A stretch of 64,000 bases of DNA from Pseudomonas psychrophila (lineage in GTDB: Bacteria > Pseudomonadota > Gammaproteobacteria > Pseudomonadales > Pseudomonadaceae): positions 62,001 to 126,000 of the forward strand of contig NZ_JYKZ01000010.1 of the NCBI RefSeq assembly GCF_001043005.1, written 5' to 3'. Numbering within the stretch: the first letter of the stretch is position 1; every line of letters starts with the position of its first letter. The notes below the pieces were generated by a model, which ran no database searches, was not told where the DNA came from, and was given only the letters and a program-made list of their open reading frames with translations. Below, piece after piece: positions 1 through 7,168 of this stretch. Both the position numbers and the translations under genes were made by a program.

Positions 1-630
1 TTCGGCATGGCCTTCGAACTGACGCCGCCTCATCACCGGCCCAAAGTCCTGATCATGGTGTCCAAGGCCGATCACTGCCTCAACGACCTGCTGTATCGCC
101 AGCGTATCGGCCAGTTGTCGATGGACGTGGTGGCCGTGGTCTCCAATCACCCCGATCTGGAGCCGCTGGCCAGCTGGCACGGCATTCCTTATCACCACTT
201 TGCGCTGGATCCGGCCAATAAACCGGCGCAAGAAGCAAAGGTGTGGCAGGTGATCGAAGACACCGGCGCCGAGCTGGTGATCCTCGCCCGTTACATGCAA
301 GTGCTGTCCCCTGAGTTATGTCGCAAGCTCGACGGCAAAGCGATCAATATCCACCACTCCCTGCTGCCCGGTTTCAAAGGGGCCAAGCCGTATCACCAGG
401 CCTACGAAAAAGGCGTCAAGCTGGTCGGCGCCACGGCGCACTACATCAATAACGACCTGGACGAAGGCCCGATCATCGCTCAGGGCGTGGAGGTGGTGGA
501 TCACAGCCACTACCCCGAAGACCTTATTGCCAAAGGGCGCGACATCGAAGCCCAGACGCTGGCTCGTGGTGTGGGCTATCACATTGAGCGGCGCGTTTTC
601 CTAAATGGAGGTCGTACGGTGGTGCTGTGA
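1..630 (+). CDS. purU: Formyltetrahydrofolate deformylase, C-terminal part (gene runs off the left edge)
   Basis: Hydrolyses 10-formyl-tetrahydrofolate to formate and tetrahydrofolate in the cytoplasm. The frame is open from base 1, so the N-terminal ACT domain and the start lie outside the window; about 209 residues are seen of a protein usually near 285. The formyltransferase fold is clear: the INIHHSLLPGF segment (catalytic Asn and His) is followed by the DLDEGP segment with the catalytic Asp. The next gene, 66 bp downstream on the same strand, is formaldehyde dehydrogenase, so the pair fits one-carbon metabolism: formaldehyde and formate disposal and recycling of folate. The family assignment is firm; only the start is missing. 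Confidence 0.95.
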   Translation, partial: FGMAFELTPPHHRPKVLIMVSKADHCLNDLLYRQRIGQLSMDVVAVVSNHPDLEPLASWHGIPYHHFALDPANKPAQEAKVWQVIEDTGAELVILARYMQVLSPELCRKLDGKAINIHHSLLPGFKGAKPYHQAYEKGVKLVGATAHYINNDLDEGPIIAQGVEVVDHSHYPEDLIAKGRDIEAQTLARGVGYHIERRVFLNGGRTVVL

Positions 631-696
631 GGTTAGCGGCACGTTCTAAGCTGGATGCAGCAAGTAATCCCTCCAATTACAACAAGGGTGAATACG

Positions 697-1896
697 ATGG
701 CTGACAATCGCGGTGTGGTGTACCTGGGCAATGGCCAGGTTGAAGTGCAAAGCATTCCTTTCCCGAAGATGCAGAATCCTCAAGGCAAGCCCATTCATCA
801 CGGCGTGATCTTGCGTGTGGTGTCGACCAATATCTGTGGCTCCGATCAGCACATGGTGCGTGGCCGTACCACGGCGCAAACCGGGCTGGTCCTGGGCCAT
901 GAGATCACCGGCGAGGTGATCGAGGCCGGGCGCGATGTGGAGCATCTGAAAGTCGGCGATCTGGTTTCTGTGCCGTTCAACGTGGCATGCGGGCGTTGCC
1001 GCAGTTGCAAGGAGCAAAACACCGGCGTCTGTCTGACCGTCAACCCGGCCCGTCCCGGCGGTGCCTATGGGTATGTGGACATGGGCGATTGGGTCGGCGG
1101 TCAGGCTGAATATGTATTGGTGCCTTATGCCGATTTCAACCTGCTCAAGTTGCCCAATCGTGATGCGGCAATGGAAAAGATCCGTGACCTGACGTGCCTC
1201 TCCGACATCCTGCCCACCGGCTATCACGGTGCAGTGACCGCAGGCGTTGGCCCCGGCAGTACGGTGTACATCGCTGGCGCTGGTCCGGTAGGTCTGGCAG
1301 CGGCGGCTTCGGCGCGTTTGCTGGGCGCTGCGGTGGTGATCGTCGGTGACGTGAACCCGATTCGCCTGGCCCACGCCAAGGCTCAGGGGTTTGAAATTGC
1401 CGACCTGTCCAAGGACACCCCGTTGCACGAACAGATTGCCGACCTGCTGGGTGAGCCTGAAGTGGATTGCGCCGTGGATGCGGTGGGCTTTGAAGCCCGT
1501 GGTCACGGGCATGACGGAGTGAAACACGAGGCGCCGGCCACCGTGCTCAACTCGCTGATGGGCGTAGTGCGGGTGGCGGGCAAAATCGGCATTCCGGGGC
1601 TGTACGTCACCGAAGATCCGGGTGCAGTCGATGCAGCCGCAAAAATGGGCAGCCTGAGCATTCGCTTTGGTCTGGGTTGGGCCAAATCCCACAGCTTTCA
1701 CACCGGGCAAACGCCGGTGATGAAATATAACCGCCAACTGATGCAGGCCATCATGTGGGACCGGATCAAGATCGCGGATATCGTGGGCGTTGAGGTCATC
1801 AGTCTGGACGACGCGCCACGTGGCTATGGCGAGTTCGATGCCGGGGTGCCGAAGAAGTTTGTGATCGATCCGCACCGGATGTTCAGCAAGGCTTAA
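697..1896 (+). CDS. fdhA: Glutathione-independent formaldehyde dehydrogenase (zinc, NAD)
   Basis: Oxidises formaldehyde to formate with NAD without needing glutathione. I chose the ATG at 697 (MADNRGVVYL), giving 399 residues, the length I recall for the P. putida enzyme; an upstream in-frame ATG at 655 would add 14 unlike residues. Visible motifs: catalytic zinc ligands Cys47 (NICGSD) and His68 (GHE), structural-zinc cysteines at 98, 101, 104 and 112, and the Rossmann glycines in GAGPVGLAAA. It belongs to the zinc medium-chain dehydrogenases. It follows purU on the same strand, consistent with the C1 locus known in Pseudomonas. Length and motifs look intact. Confidence 0.95.
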   Translation: MADNRGVVYLGNGQVEVQSIPFPKMQNPQGKPIHHGVILRVVSTNICGSDQHMVRGRTTAQTGLVLGHEITGEVIEAGRDVEHLKVGDLVSVPFNVACGRCRSCKEQNTGVCLTVNPARPGGAYGYVDMGDWVGGQAEYVLVPYADFNLLKLPNRDAAMEKIRDLTCLSDILPTGYHGAVTAGVGPGSTVYIAGAGPVGLAAAASARLLGAAVVIVGDVNPIRLAHAKAQGFEIADLSKDTPLHEQIADLLGEPEVDCAVDAVGFEARGHGHDGVKHEAPATVLNSLMGVVRVAGKIGIPGLYVTEDPGAVDAAAKMGSLSIRFGLGWAKSHSFHTGQTPVMKYNRQLMQAIMWDRIKIADIVGVEVISLDDAPRGYGEFDAGVPKKFVIDPHRMFSKA

Positions 1897-1913
1897 AAGC
1901 CACAACTGACTGT

Positions 1914-2002
1914 GTAGTCGCTGCCGCAGGCTGCGATGGATTGCGCAGCGATCCTGCCTTGAAGGGCCTGCGGCCCTTATCGCAGCCTGCGGCAGCGACT
2001 AC
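1914..2002. repeat. REP-like palindrome, GTAGTCGCTGCCG family
   Basis: Perfect 22-bp inverted arms, 1914-1935 and 1981-2002, begin GTAGTCGCTGCCG and flank a 45-bp spacer. The same arm, with one base changed, recurs at 18915-19004. It lies between the convergent ends of fdhA and an anti-sigma gene, where it may also act as a transcript end. Confidence 0.8.
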
Positions 2003-2010
2003 AGGTTGGT

Positions 2011-2685
2011 TTACAGTGTCGCCAGCGGCCCCTGATACAGCACGGGGCCGGTTGGCTGCCCGGTTGGTGAGCCGCCCTGCGGCTCAAGACTCACCGCCAG
2101 TACCACCGGGACCCTGATCAATTGCTGCTGGCTCTGGCTCAGGGCTATCCGACCATCACCATCCGCGGGGATCAGCCCCAGGGACACCGGTTTGCCCTCA
2201 ACCGGAATCGCCCACAATTCCAGACTGCGTCCTGCCTCTACCGCGCTCAGCTCAAGCGGTCGAACCTTCAGGTAGTCGGCGTGGGCCTCGATCCGCAGGC
2301 CGGGCTGAGCCGTGCCGCTGAGCAGGGTGGCCTGGTACTGGACACTGTCGCGGTTGTAGAGCAGGCCCGCGGTCAAGACGATCAGCAACGAGCAGGCAAC
2401 CGCCCCCAACCGCAGCCAGTTCCAGAACGGGCGCTTGAGCGGTACATGCAGTGTTTGCGGTTCAATGCGCGCCACAACGGCTTGCCACACATGCTCGGGC
2501 ACGGGTTGCTCGACCAGGGGCTCGGTCAGTAGGGTGAGGTGGTTTTGCCAGCGGGCCAGTTCAGCGCGCAACGCCCCATCGTCCAGCAGCAAGTGTTCAA
2601 AGCGTTTACGGGCGGTGGGCGGCATCAGGCCGATGGCGTAATCGGCGGCCAGCGCACGGCGCCGTTCAGGGGTTTGATAGTTCAT
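2011..2685 (-). CDS. RskA-type anti-sigma factor, single-pass inner-membrane protein
   Basis: 224 residues. The cytoplasmic N-terminus (about 1-85) contains the ALAADYAIGLM start typical of RskA/ChrR-like anti-sigma domains, which hold the cognate ECF sigma factor. One membrane helix follows at about 88-110 and then a periplasmic domain of about 115 residues resembling the RskA C-terminal domain (LELWAIPVEGKPVSLG). The gene overlaps the sigma gene upstream by 4 bp (ATGA), so the two are translationally coupled. By analogy, release of the sigma would follow a signal or proteolysis at the periplasmic side; the signal cannot be told from sequence. Confidence 0.85.
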   Translation of the reverse strand: MNYQTPERRRALAADYAIGLMPPTARKRFEHLLLDDGALRAELARWQNHLTLLTEPLVEQPVPEHVWQAVVARIEPQTLHVPLKRPFWNWLRLGAVACSLLIVLTAGLLYNRDSVQYQATLLSGTAQPGLRIEAHADYLKVRPLELSAVEAGRSLELWAIPVEGKPVSLGLIPADGDGRIALSQSQQQLIRVPVVLAVSLEPQGGSPTGQPTGPVLYQGPLATL

Positions 2686-3314
2686 GACTCAAGGCACCTG
2701 CGCAGTCGCTCCATGCCCCGGCGGATCCAGGATTTGACCGACCCTAGCGGTGCATCAAGGGTGTGCGCCAGTTCGCTGGCACTCAGCCCCTGAAAATAGG
2801 CGATGGTGATGCTCTGGCGCTGCATGCCTTCCAGTCGTTCAAGGCAATGGCCAAGGGCGCTGGCCGCCCGGGCGCTGTCCAGTTGCTCGTGGGCGCTTGG
2901 GCTCTCATCGGCCAAGGCGTCTTGCTGCAGGTCACTCAAGGGCAGTTCGCGATGTTTGCGCAACTGGTCGATGGCCAGGTTGCGAGTGATGGTGATCATC
3001 CAGGTCAGGGGGGCCGACACGTGAGCCTCATAACGGGAGGCGTTGTGCCAGATGCGCACAAAGCTTTCCTGCACCACGTCTTGCGCCAGGTCGCTGCGGC
3101 CCATGCAGCGCAGTGCCACGCTGTGCAGGCGCGGCGCCACGGTGCGGTAGAGGGTTTCGAAGGCGCGGCGATTGCCCAGTGAACATTGGGCCAAGAGCGT
3201 TGCAAGGTCATCGGCATCGGTAATTAAAATAGCCACTCTCCCGTCAAACACAGTCAGGGCATCAGACCAGTCGTCGGTTGAGGTTAGTTCAGGCTGTGGG
3301 GTTGTTCCAATCAT
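2682..3314 (-). CDS. ECF RNA polymerase sigma factor (SigK-like)
   Basis: 210 residues with sigma region 2 (about 45-115; the RSDLAQDVVQESFVRIW segment is the core-binding and -10 recognition part) and region 4 (about 155-208, with the SELAHTLDAPLGSVKSWIRRG helix-turn-helix). The ATG at 3314 has a GAGG ribosome site just upstream. An N-terminal extension of about 35 residues precedes region 2. It is co-encoded with the membrane anti-sigma factor, so it is probably a stress- or envelope-responsive regulator rather than one of the iron FecI type. Likely targets are its own operon and perhaps the divergent DUF2780 gene, where an ECF-like promoter can be read. Confidence 0.88.
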   Translation of the reverse strand: MIGTTPQPELTSTDDWSDALTVFDGRVAILITDADDLATLLAQCSLGNRRAFETLYRTVAPRLHSVALRCMGRSDLAQDVVQESFVRIWHNASRYEAHVSAPLTWMITITRNLAIDQLRKHRELPLSDLQQDALADESPSAHEQLDSARAASALGHCLERLEGMQRQSITIAYFQGLSASELAHTLDAPLGSVKSWIRRGMERLRRCLES

Positions 3315-3411
3315 GTGGCACCTCTGTGTCCTGTATACGCAGGCAAGGACACAGCGGATGCAGCGGTTTTCAATTAAGATTGCGACCCGTTTGATCCGAT
3401 AGTGGCACCTG

Positions 3412-3437
3412 GGAACATCTGCTGGGGTTTTGGGTCA
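3412..3437 (+). promoter_or_regulatory. Possible ECF-sigma promoter ahead of the DUF2780 gene
   Basis: GGAAC at 3412-3416 and GTCA at 3434-3437 are separated by 17 bases, the layout of many ECF-dependent promoters. It points at the gene starting at 3495 and lies next to a divergent ECF sigma gene. Between it and the ATG sits ACCGC-N10-GCGGT followed by T5 (3451-3475), a weak terminator-like hairpin. This is a by-eye match only. Confidence 0.3.
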
Positions 3438-3494
3438 TAGACATAGTTTTACCGCTCTATTGCAGGCGGTTTTTTGGTTCTAGAGGTTGAAGCG

Positions 3495-4052
3495 ATGAAT
3501 AAGTTGAGCGGCGTGGCACTGGCAACATTGATGACCGTGGTCGCGAGCCCGGTGTTTGCAGGTTTCAGCCTGAGCGATGTGGCCAACGTGGCGGCGCAGG
3601 TGCAGGGTGCCAACGGCAATGGCGCGACCACGGACAAGTCCGCGCAAGCCGTACAAATGCTGACCAAGGTCAACGAGCTGGGTGTAAAGCCTGAGCAAGC
3701 GGCAGGCGGCATCGGCGCGATGTTGAGCCTGGCGAAAAACCAGCTGACCTCCAGCGACTACTCCGAGCTGACCGAGCAAGTGCCGGGTGTCAACAAACTG
3801 GCTGGCGCTGGTGCACTGGGCCAGTTGAGCCAATTGGGCGGCTTGCTGGGCAAGTCCAGCGGCGTGTCCGAGACTGCGACCAGCGCTGTCAGCAACGTGT
3901 CCAACACTGACCAGTTGAACAGTGCATTCACCGCACTGGGCATGCAGGACGGTATGGTTGCCAAGTTTGCGCCGGTTTTGCTGGAGTACTTCAAAGGTCA
4001 GAACGTCAGCACTTCGCTGCTGAGCAAACTGGGCAGCGCCTGGGGCGTTTAA
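3495..4052 (+). CDS. DUF2780 exported protein of unknown function
   Basis: 185 residues from the ATG at 3495, preceded by GAGG at 3483-3486; a frame opening at 3474 would put extra residues before the signal peptide, so I did not use it. Residues 1-22 form a signal peptide ending VFA, so the protein is probably periplasmic or secreted. The rest is low-complexity, rich in Gly, Ser, Ala and Leu, with a repeated Leu/Gly stretch (GALGQLSQLGGLLG) and a C-terminal half matching what I know as DUF2780 (TALGMQDGMVAKFAPVLLEYF). Function is not known. Its neighbour is a divergent ECF sigma/anti-sigma pair, and the intervening DNA carries an ECF-like promoter, so it may be part of that regulon. Confidence 0.8.
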   Translation: MNKLSGVALATLMTVVASPVFAGFSLSDVANVAAQVQGANGNGATTDKSAQAVQMLTKVNELGVKPEQAAGGIGAMLSLAKNQLTSSDYSELTEQVPGVNKLAGAGALGQLSQLGGLLGKSSGVSETATSAVSNVSNTDQLNSAFTALGMQDGMVAKFAPVLLEYFKGQNVSTSLLSKLGSAWGV

Positions 4053-4055
4053 AGG

Positions 4056-4943
4056 CTAGCCGCGCTCGGCACGCAAGGTGCTGATGCGCAGGTCTTTCTC
4101 GGTCCAGAGCTGGTTGACCCAGCTCTGGACATGCTCGCGAAACACCGGATCGTTTTCGTAATCACCCCTCCACAACGCCGGATCCAGCTCACGGGTCTGT
4201 ATGTCGATAATCACTTTGGGCACCTGCCCGCTGATCAATTGCCAAAACCCCGGAATTTTTTCCTGTGGATAAACCACGGTCACGTCGAGCACGGCATCCA
4301 ACTGTTCACCCATCGCCGCCAGCACAAACGCCACTCCCCCCGCCTTGGGTTTTAGCAACCAAAAGTAAGGTGAATGTTGCTGGGCGTGTTTGGCGGGGGT
4401 AAAGCGCGTGCCTTCAATGTAATTGACCACCGTCACAGGCTGGCGCTTGAACAGTTCGCAGGCGTCCCGCGTGATCTTGAGGTCCTGGCCCTTGAGTTCG
4501 GGATGTTTGGCCAGGAAGGCTTTTGAGTAACGTTTCATGAATGGATAATCGAGCGCCCACCAGGCCAGCCCCAGGAAGGGCACCCAGATCAGTTCTTTTT
4601 TCAGGAAGAATTTGAAGAAAGGCGTACGTCGGTTCAGGCTCTGTATCAGTGCGGGAATATCGACCCACGACTGATGATTGCTGATCACCAGATACGAGGT
4701 ATTACGGCTTAGCCCCTCAGCGCCGCGTATGTCCCATCGGGTGGGCAGGCACAAGGCGAAAATGCGCTTGTCTATCTCTGACCATGTCTCGGCGATCCAC
4801 ATCACCGCCCGCGAGTTGAAATCGCGAAGGCGCCCCGGCGTCACCAGTTTGAGCAGGGCAAACAGCATCAACGGCCCGAACAGAATCAGGGTGTTGCACA
4901 GTAATAACAGGGTAACCAGACAGCCGGTGAGCAGGCGGCGCAT
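4056..4943 (-). CDS. Lysophosphatidic acid acyltransferase-like membrane protein (YihG type)
   Basis: 295 residues from the ATG at 4943 (a TTG two codons upstream is less likely). The N-terminal hydrophobic segment (about 5-35) anchors it in the inner membrane. The acyltransferase signature is present: NHQSWVD gives the catalytic His-X4-Asp, and EGTRFT is the glycerol-phosphate binding block. It therefore probably transfers an acyl chain to a glycerophospholipid precursor. The length and motif spacing match the E. coli YihG/YihG-like group rather than PlsC, which is shorter. It ends 3 bp from the stop of the convergent DUF2780 gene, with no room for a separate terminator. Confidence 0.85.
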   Translation of the reverse strand: MRRLLTGCLVTLLLLCNTLILFGPLMLFALLKLVTPGRLRDFNSRAVMWIAETWSEIDKRIFALCLPTRWDIRGAEGLSRNTSYLVISNHQSWVDIPALIQSLNRRTPFFKFFLKKELIWVPFLGLAWWALDYPFMKRYSKAFLAKHPELKGQDLKITRDACELFKRQPVTVVNYIEGTRFTPAKHAQQHSPYFWLLKPKAGGVAFVLAAMGEQLDAVLDVTVVYPQEKIPGFWQLISGQVPKVIIDIQTRELDPALWRGDYENDPVFREHVQSWVNQLWTEKDLRISTLRAERG

Positions 4944-5102
4944 AAGCAACTCTTGAACGTTTAAGGACTGGTCATGATAAGCAGACTGGCGTAGAACGCC
5001 AAATCAATGAGCCCTTCCGGCGCTGGCTTGCACCAGCAAAAGCCGTGTGAACCTACTGCCGGTATGTGGTCTAAACCGGACTCTTTAAAAGGAATGACCC
5101 GT

Positions 5103-5603
5103 ATGAAGTCTGTTTTTGTGTTGCTGTCCGTATTGGCGTTGCCGGTGATGGCGGCCGAGCCGACCCTTTATGGGCGTTACGAATACATCAAGCTGCCGGA
5201 AATTGGCGAAACCCTCAAAGCCAAGATGGACACCGGCGCCCTGACAGCGTCGCTGTCGGCTAAAAATATCCAGACCTTTACCCGTGATGGTGACGAGTGG
5301 GTCCGCTTCCAGCTGGCGACCGAGGGCGCGAGCAGCAAGGTTTACGAGCACAAGGTTGCGCGTATCAGCAAGATCAAGAGCCGTGCCGATGAAGATGACG
5401 AGAAAGAGGTCCCGGAAAGCGCCAAGCGCCCGGTAGTCGATCTGGAGATGTGCCTGGGTAACGTCAAGCGCACCGTAGAGGTCAACCTTACGGATCGCAG
5501 CAGCTTCAACTACCCGCTGCTGATCGGCGCCAAGGCGCTGCGTGAGTTTGGTGCGGCGGTGAACCCGGCGCGTCGCTATACAGCGGACAAGCCTGATTGC
5601 TGA
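5103..5603 (+). CDS. Retropepsin-like 'ATP-dependent zinc protease' family protein, exported
   Basis: 166 residues from the ATG at 5103; AAAAGGA lies 8-9 bases upstream, while the in-frame ATG at 5094 is too close to that site. A signal peptide (about 1-15, ending VMAAEP) is followed by a domain of the family named for RimK-linked putative zinc proteases (PF05618-like). The fold is that of a single-domain aspartic (retropepsin-like) protein: the KMDTGALTASL segment carries the D-T-G triad. The family name implies zinc and ATP, but neither motif is seen here. A periplasmic role is likely. It stands alone between an acyltransferase gene and a repeat-rich gap. Confidence 0.8.
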   Translation: MKSVFVLLSVLALPVMAAEPTLYGRYEYIKLPEIGETLKAKMDTGALTASLSAKNIQTFTRDGDEWVRFQLATEGASSKVYEHKVARISKIKSRADEDDEKEVPESAKRPVVDLEMCLGNVKRTVEVNLTDRSSFNYPLLIGAKALREFGAAVNPARRYTADKPDC

Positions 5604-5650
5604 AAACCCGCGTTCTCGTCAGCGGCTAAAGATTTTGCTTGTCCCGATTC

Positions 5651-5797
5651 GTAGCAGTTGACGAGCTGTGCGAGGCTACGTCCGGCGGCGCAGCCGTCGT
5701 AAAGCCTGCTTCCACGGTTTATCAGGCATGCCGTGTGTACCGGTTTTACGACCGCTACGCGCTCGAACGCAGCCTCGCAGAGCTCGTCAGCTGCTAC
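5651..5797. repeat. Long imperfect inverted repeat (147 bp, GTAGCAG family)
   Basis: Two 30-bp arms, 5651-5680 and 5768-5797, are reverse complements with three mismatches; both outer ends read GTAGCAG. A second, shorter inverted pair inside (GTCGTAAAGCC against GGTTTTACGAC) lets the whole unit fold as one hairpin. Shorter relatives with GTAGCAG ends lie at 24833-24866 and 32529-32560. It fills the gap between two convergent genes and holds no supported gene. Confidence 0.7.
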
Positions 5798-5808
5798 GCA
5801 ACTTTCGC

Positions 5809-5985
5809 TCAGCGCTTGAGCAACCCGCGCACGCTGACCCACACCGGAATGCCCAAGCCAATCCAGCTCAGTACATCCCACGCGCCGTCACCTAATAGCG
5901 CGCTGAACAGTCCGGTCACGCTCACAAGTCCAATCGCCAGCGGGATAGAAAACACCTTCCAGAAGTTCGACCGACGCGGCCTCAT
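5809..5985 (-). CDS. Small membrane protein coupled to the PepSY gene
   Basis: 58 residues beginning MRPRRSNFWK. The basic N-terminus is followed by two short hydrophobic stretches (about 10-28 and 34-50), so it is probably a two-helix inner-membrane peptide. Its ATG overlaps the stop codon of the upstream PepSY gene by 4 bp (ATGA), the usual sign of a coupled, real gene. I do not recognise a named family. By position it could be a partner of the PepSY protein in iron release or reduction in the inner membrane; that is inference. Confidence 0.65.
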   Translation of the reverse strand: MRPRRSNFWKVFSIPLAIGLVSVTGLFSALLGDGAWDVLSWIGLGIPVWVSVRGLLKR

Positions 5986-7094
5986 CGAGCGTTCTCCTTG
6001 GCCGCACGTCGGCGTACCCACCACAGGTACAAGCCGCTGCCGAGTACCACAATGGTCAGCAGGTCGAGGGCTGCCCAAAGGATCTTCATCGGCATGCCGC
6101 CGTAGTCGCCAAAGTGCAACGGCTGGGACATGCCCATCGCATCCATGTACCACGGTCGTCCGGCCACGGCAGTAACGTCCAGGGTGCTCGCGTCGATCAA
6201 GACCGGTGTCAGCAGGTGCGAGGTCAGGTGGGTGCTGCCTTTCATGAACACTGCGTAATGGTGTTCGCTGGAGAACCGTGTGCCCGGGAAGGCGATAAAG
6301 TCCGCATTCATGCCGGGTGCTGCTTTGGCGGCAATGTCCAGCAACTGGCTGGCAGGGGCCAGCTGGGTCAGCGGTGGTGCATCACGATAGGGTTCGATCA
6401 TGACGCCGAGGCTGTCATTGCGCCAGGCTTCGATAATCAGGTCGGCACACGCGCTGATCACACCGGTCACCCCCACCACCAGGGCCCAGGTCAGGGTCAC
6501 GGCGCCCAGCAGGTTGTGCAGGTCGAGCCAGCGCAAGCGGGTGGACTTGTCGGTGCGCACGGTGGCGAAGTCGTGACGGCGCATGAACGGCAAGTACAGC
6601 ACCGTCCCGGAGATGATCGCCAGCACAAACAGCAGCCCCATGAATGCCAGCAGCAGCTTGCCGGGCAGCCCGGCGAACATGTCCACGTGAAGGCGCAGCA
6701 TGACCATCATGATCCCGCCATTGGCCGACGGAACCTCTATCGCCTCGCCCGTACGCGCATCGAGCATAAAGGTGTGGGACGAGTTCGGCTCGGTGCCTGC
6801 GGTGGCCGCCATGATGGCTACGACCGCGTTGGGTTCGTCTGCTTCCCAGCCGAAATACTGCATGACTTCGCCCGGGCGATGAGCCTCGGCGGCGCGCACC
6901 AGTTGTTGCAGATCGAGTGTCGGGGTGTCGGCGGGCAGTTCCTTGACCTGCGGCGCATCGCCCAGCAGGTGGTCGATTTCATGGTGAAAAATCAACGGCA
7001 AACCGGTCAATGCCAGCATCAGCAAAAAACCGGTGCAAATCAGGCTGGTCCAGGTGTGGATAAAAGACCAGCGGCGAATGGTTTTGCTTTTCAT
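5982..7094 (-). CDS. foxB: PepSY-associated transmembrane protein (FoxB-like siderophore reductase family)
   Basis: 370 residues from the ATG at 7094 with a GGAG site upstream; a GTG at 7109 is the alternative. Four long hydrophobic helices can be read: about 12-35, 135-160, 190-215 and 330-352, with a large periplasmic loop between. The His-rich start of the family is present (FIHTWTS, FHHEID). Such proteins act in the inner membrane after the outer-membrane receptor, helping take up or reduce ferric siderophore. It lies directly downstream of the TonB receptor, as in the P. aeruginosa foxI-foxR-foxA-foxB order I recall. The gene name is by that context, not by alignment. Confidence 0.75.
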   Translation of the reverse strand: MKSKTIRRWSFIHTWTSLICTGFLLMLALTGLPLIFHHEIDHLLGDAPQVKELPADTPTLDLQQLVRAAEAHRPGEVMQYFGWEADEPNAVVAIMAATAGTEPNSSHTFMLDARTGEAIEVPSANGGIMMVMLRLHVDMFAGLPGKLLLAFMGLLFVLAIISGTVLYLPFMRRHDFATVRTDKSTRLRWLDLHNLLGAVTLTWALVVGVTGVISACADLIIEAWRNDSLGVMIEPYRDAPPLTQLAPASQLLDIAAKAAPGMNADFIAFPGTRFSSEHHYAVFMKGSTHLTSHLLTPVLIDASTLDVTAVAGRPWYMDAMGMSQPLHFGDYGGMPMKILWAALDLLTIVVLGSGLYLWWVRRRAAKENAR

Positions 7095-7111
7095 GAAGCT
7101 CCAAAACACTG

Positions 7112-7142
7112 CTGTGGGAGAGGCGGTGCGCCGCTCCTACAG
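7112..7142. repeat. Short degenerate REP-like hairpin between receptor and PepSY genes
   Basis: CTGTGGGAG and its near-complement CTCCTACAG bracket a GC-rich middle. It resembles the GTGGGAGCG family found elsewhere in the window, shortened. It sits in the 74-bp gap between two genes of one probable operon, so it may stabilise or trim the mRNA. Confidence 0.5.
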
Positions 7143-7168
7143 GGACAGGTGACATAGCGCTTAGCGGA

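Noticed and set aside
646..1905. 419-codon open frame on the - strand across fdhA
   Set aside because: Antisense to fdhA; no family match.
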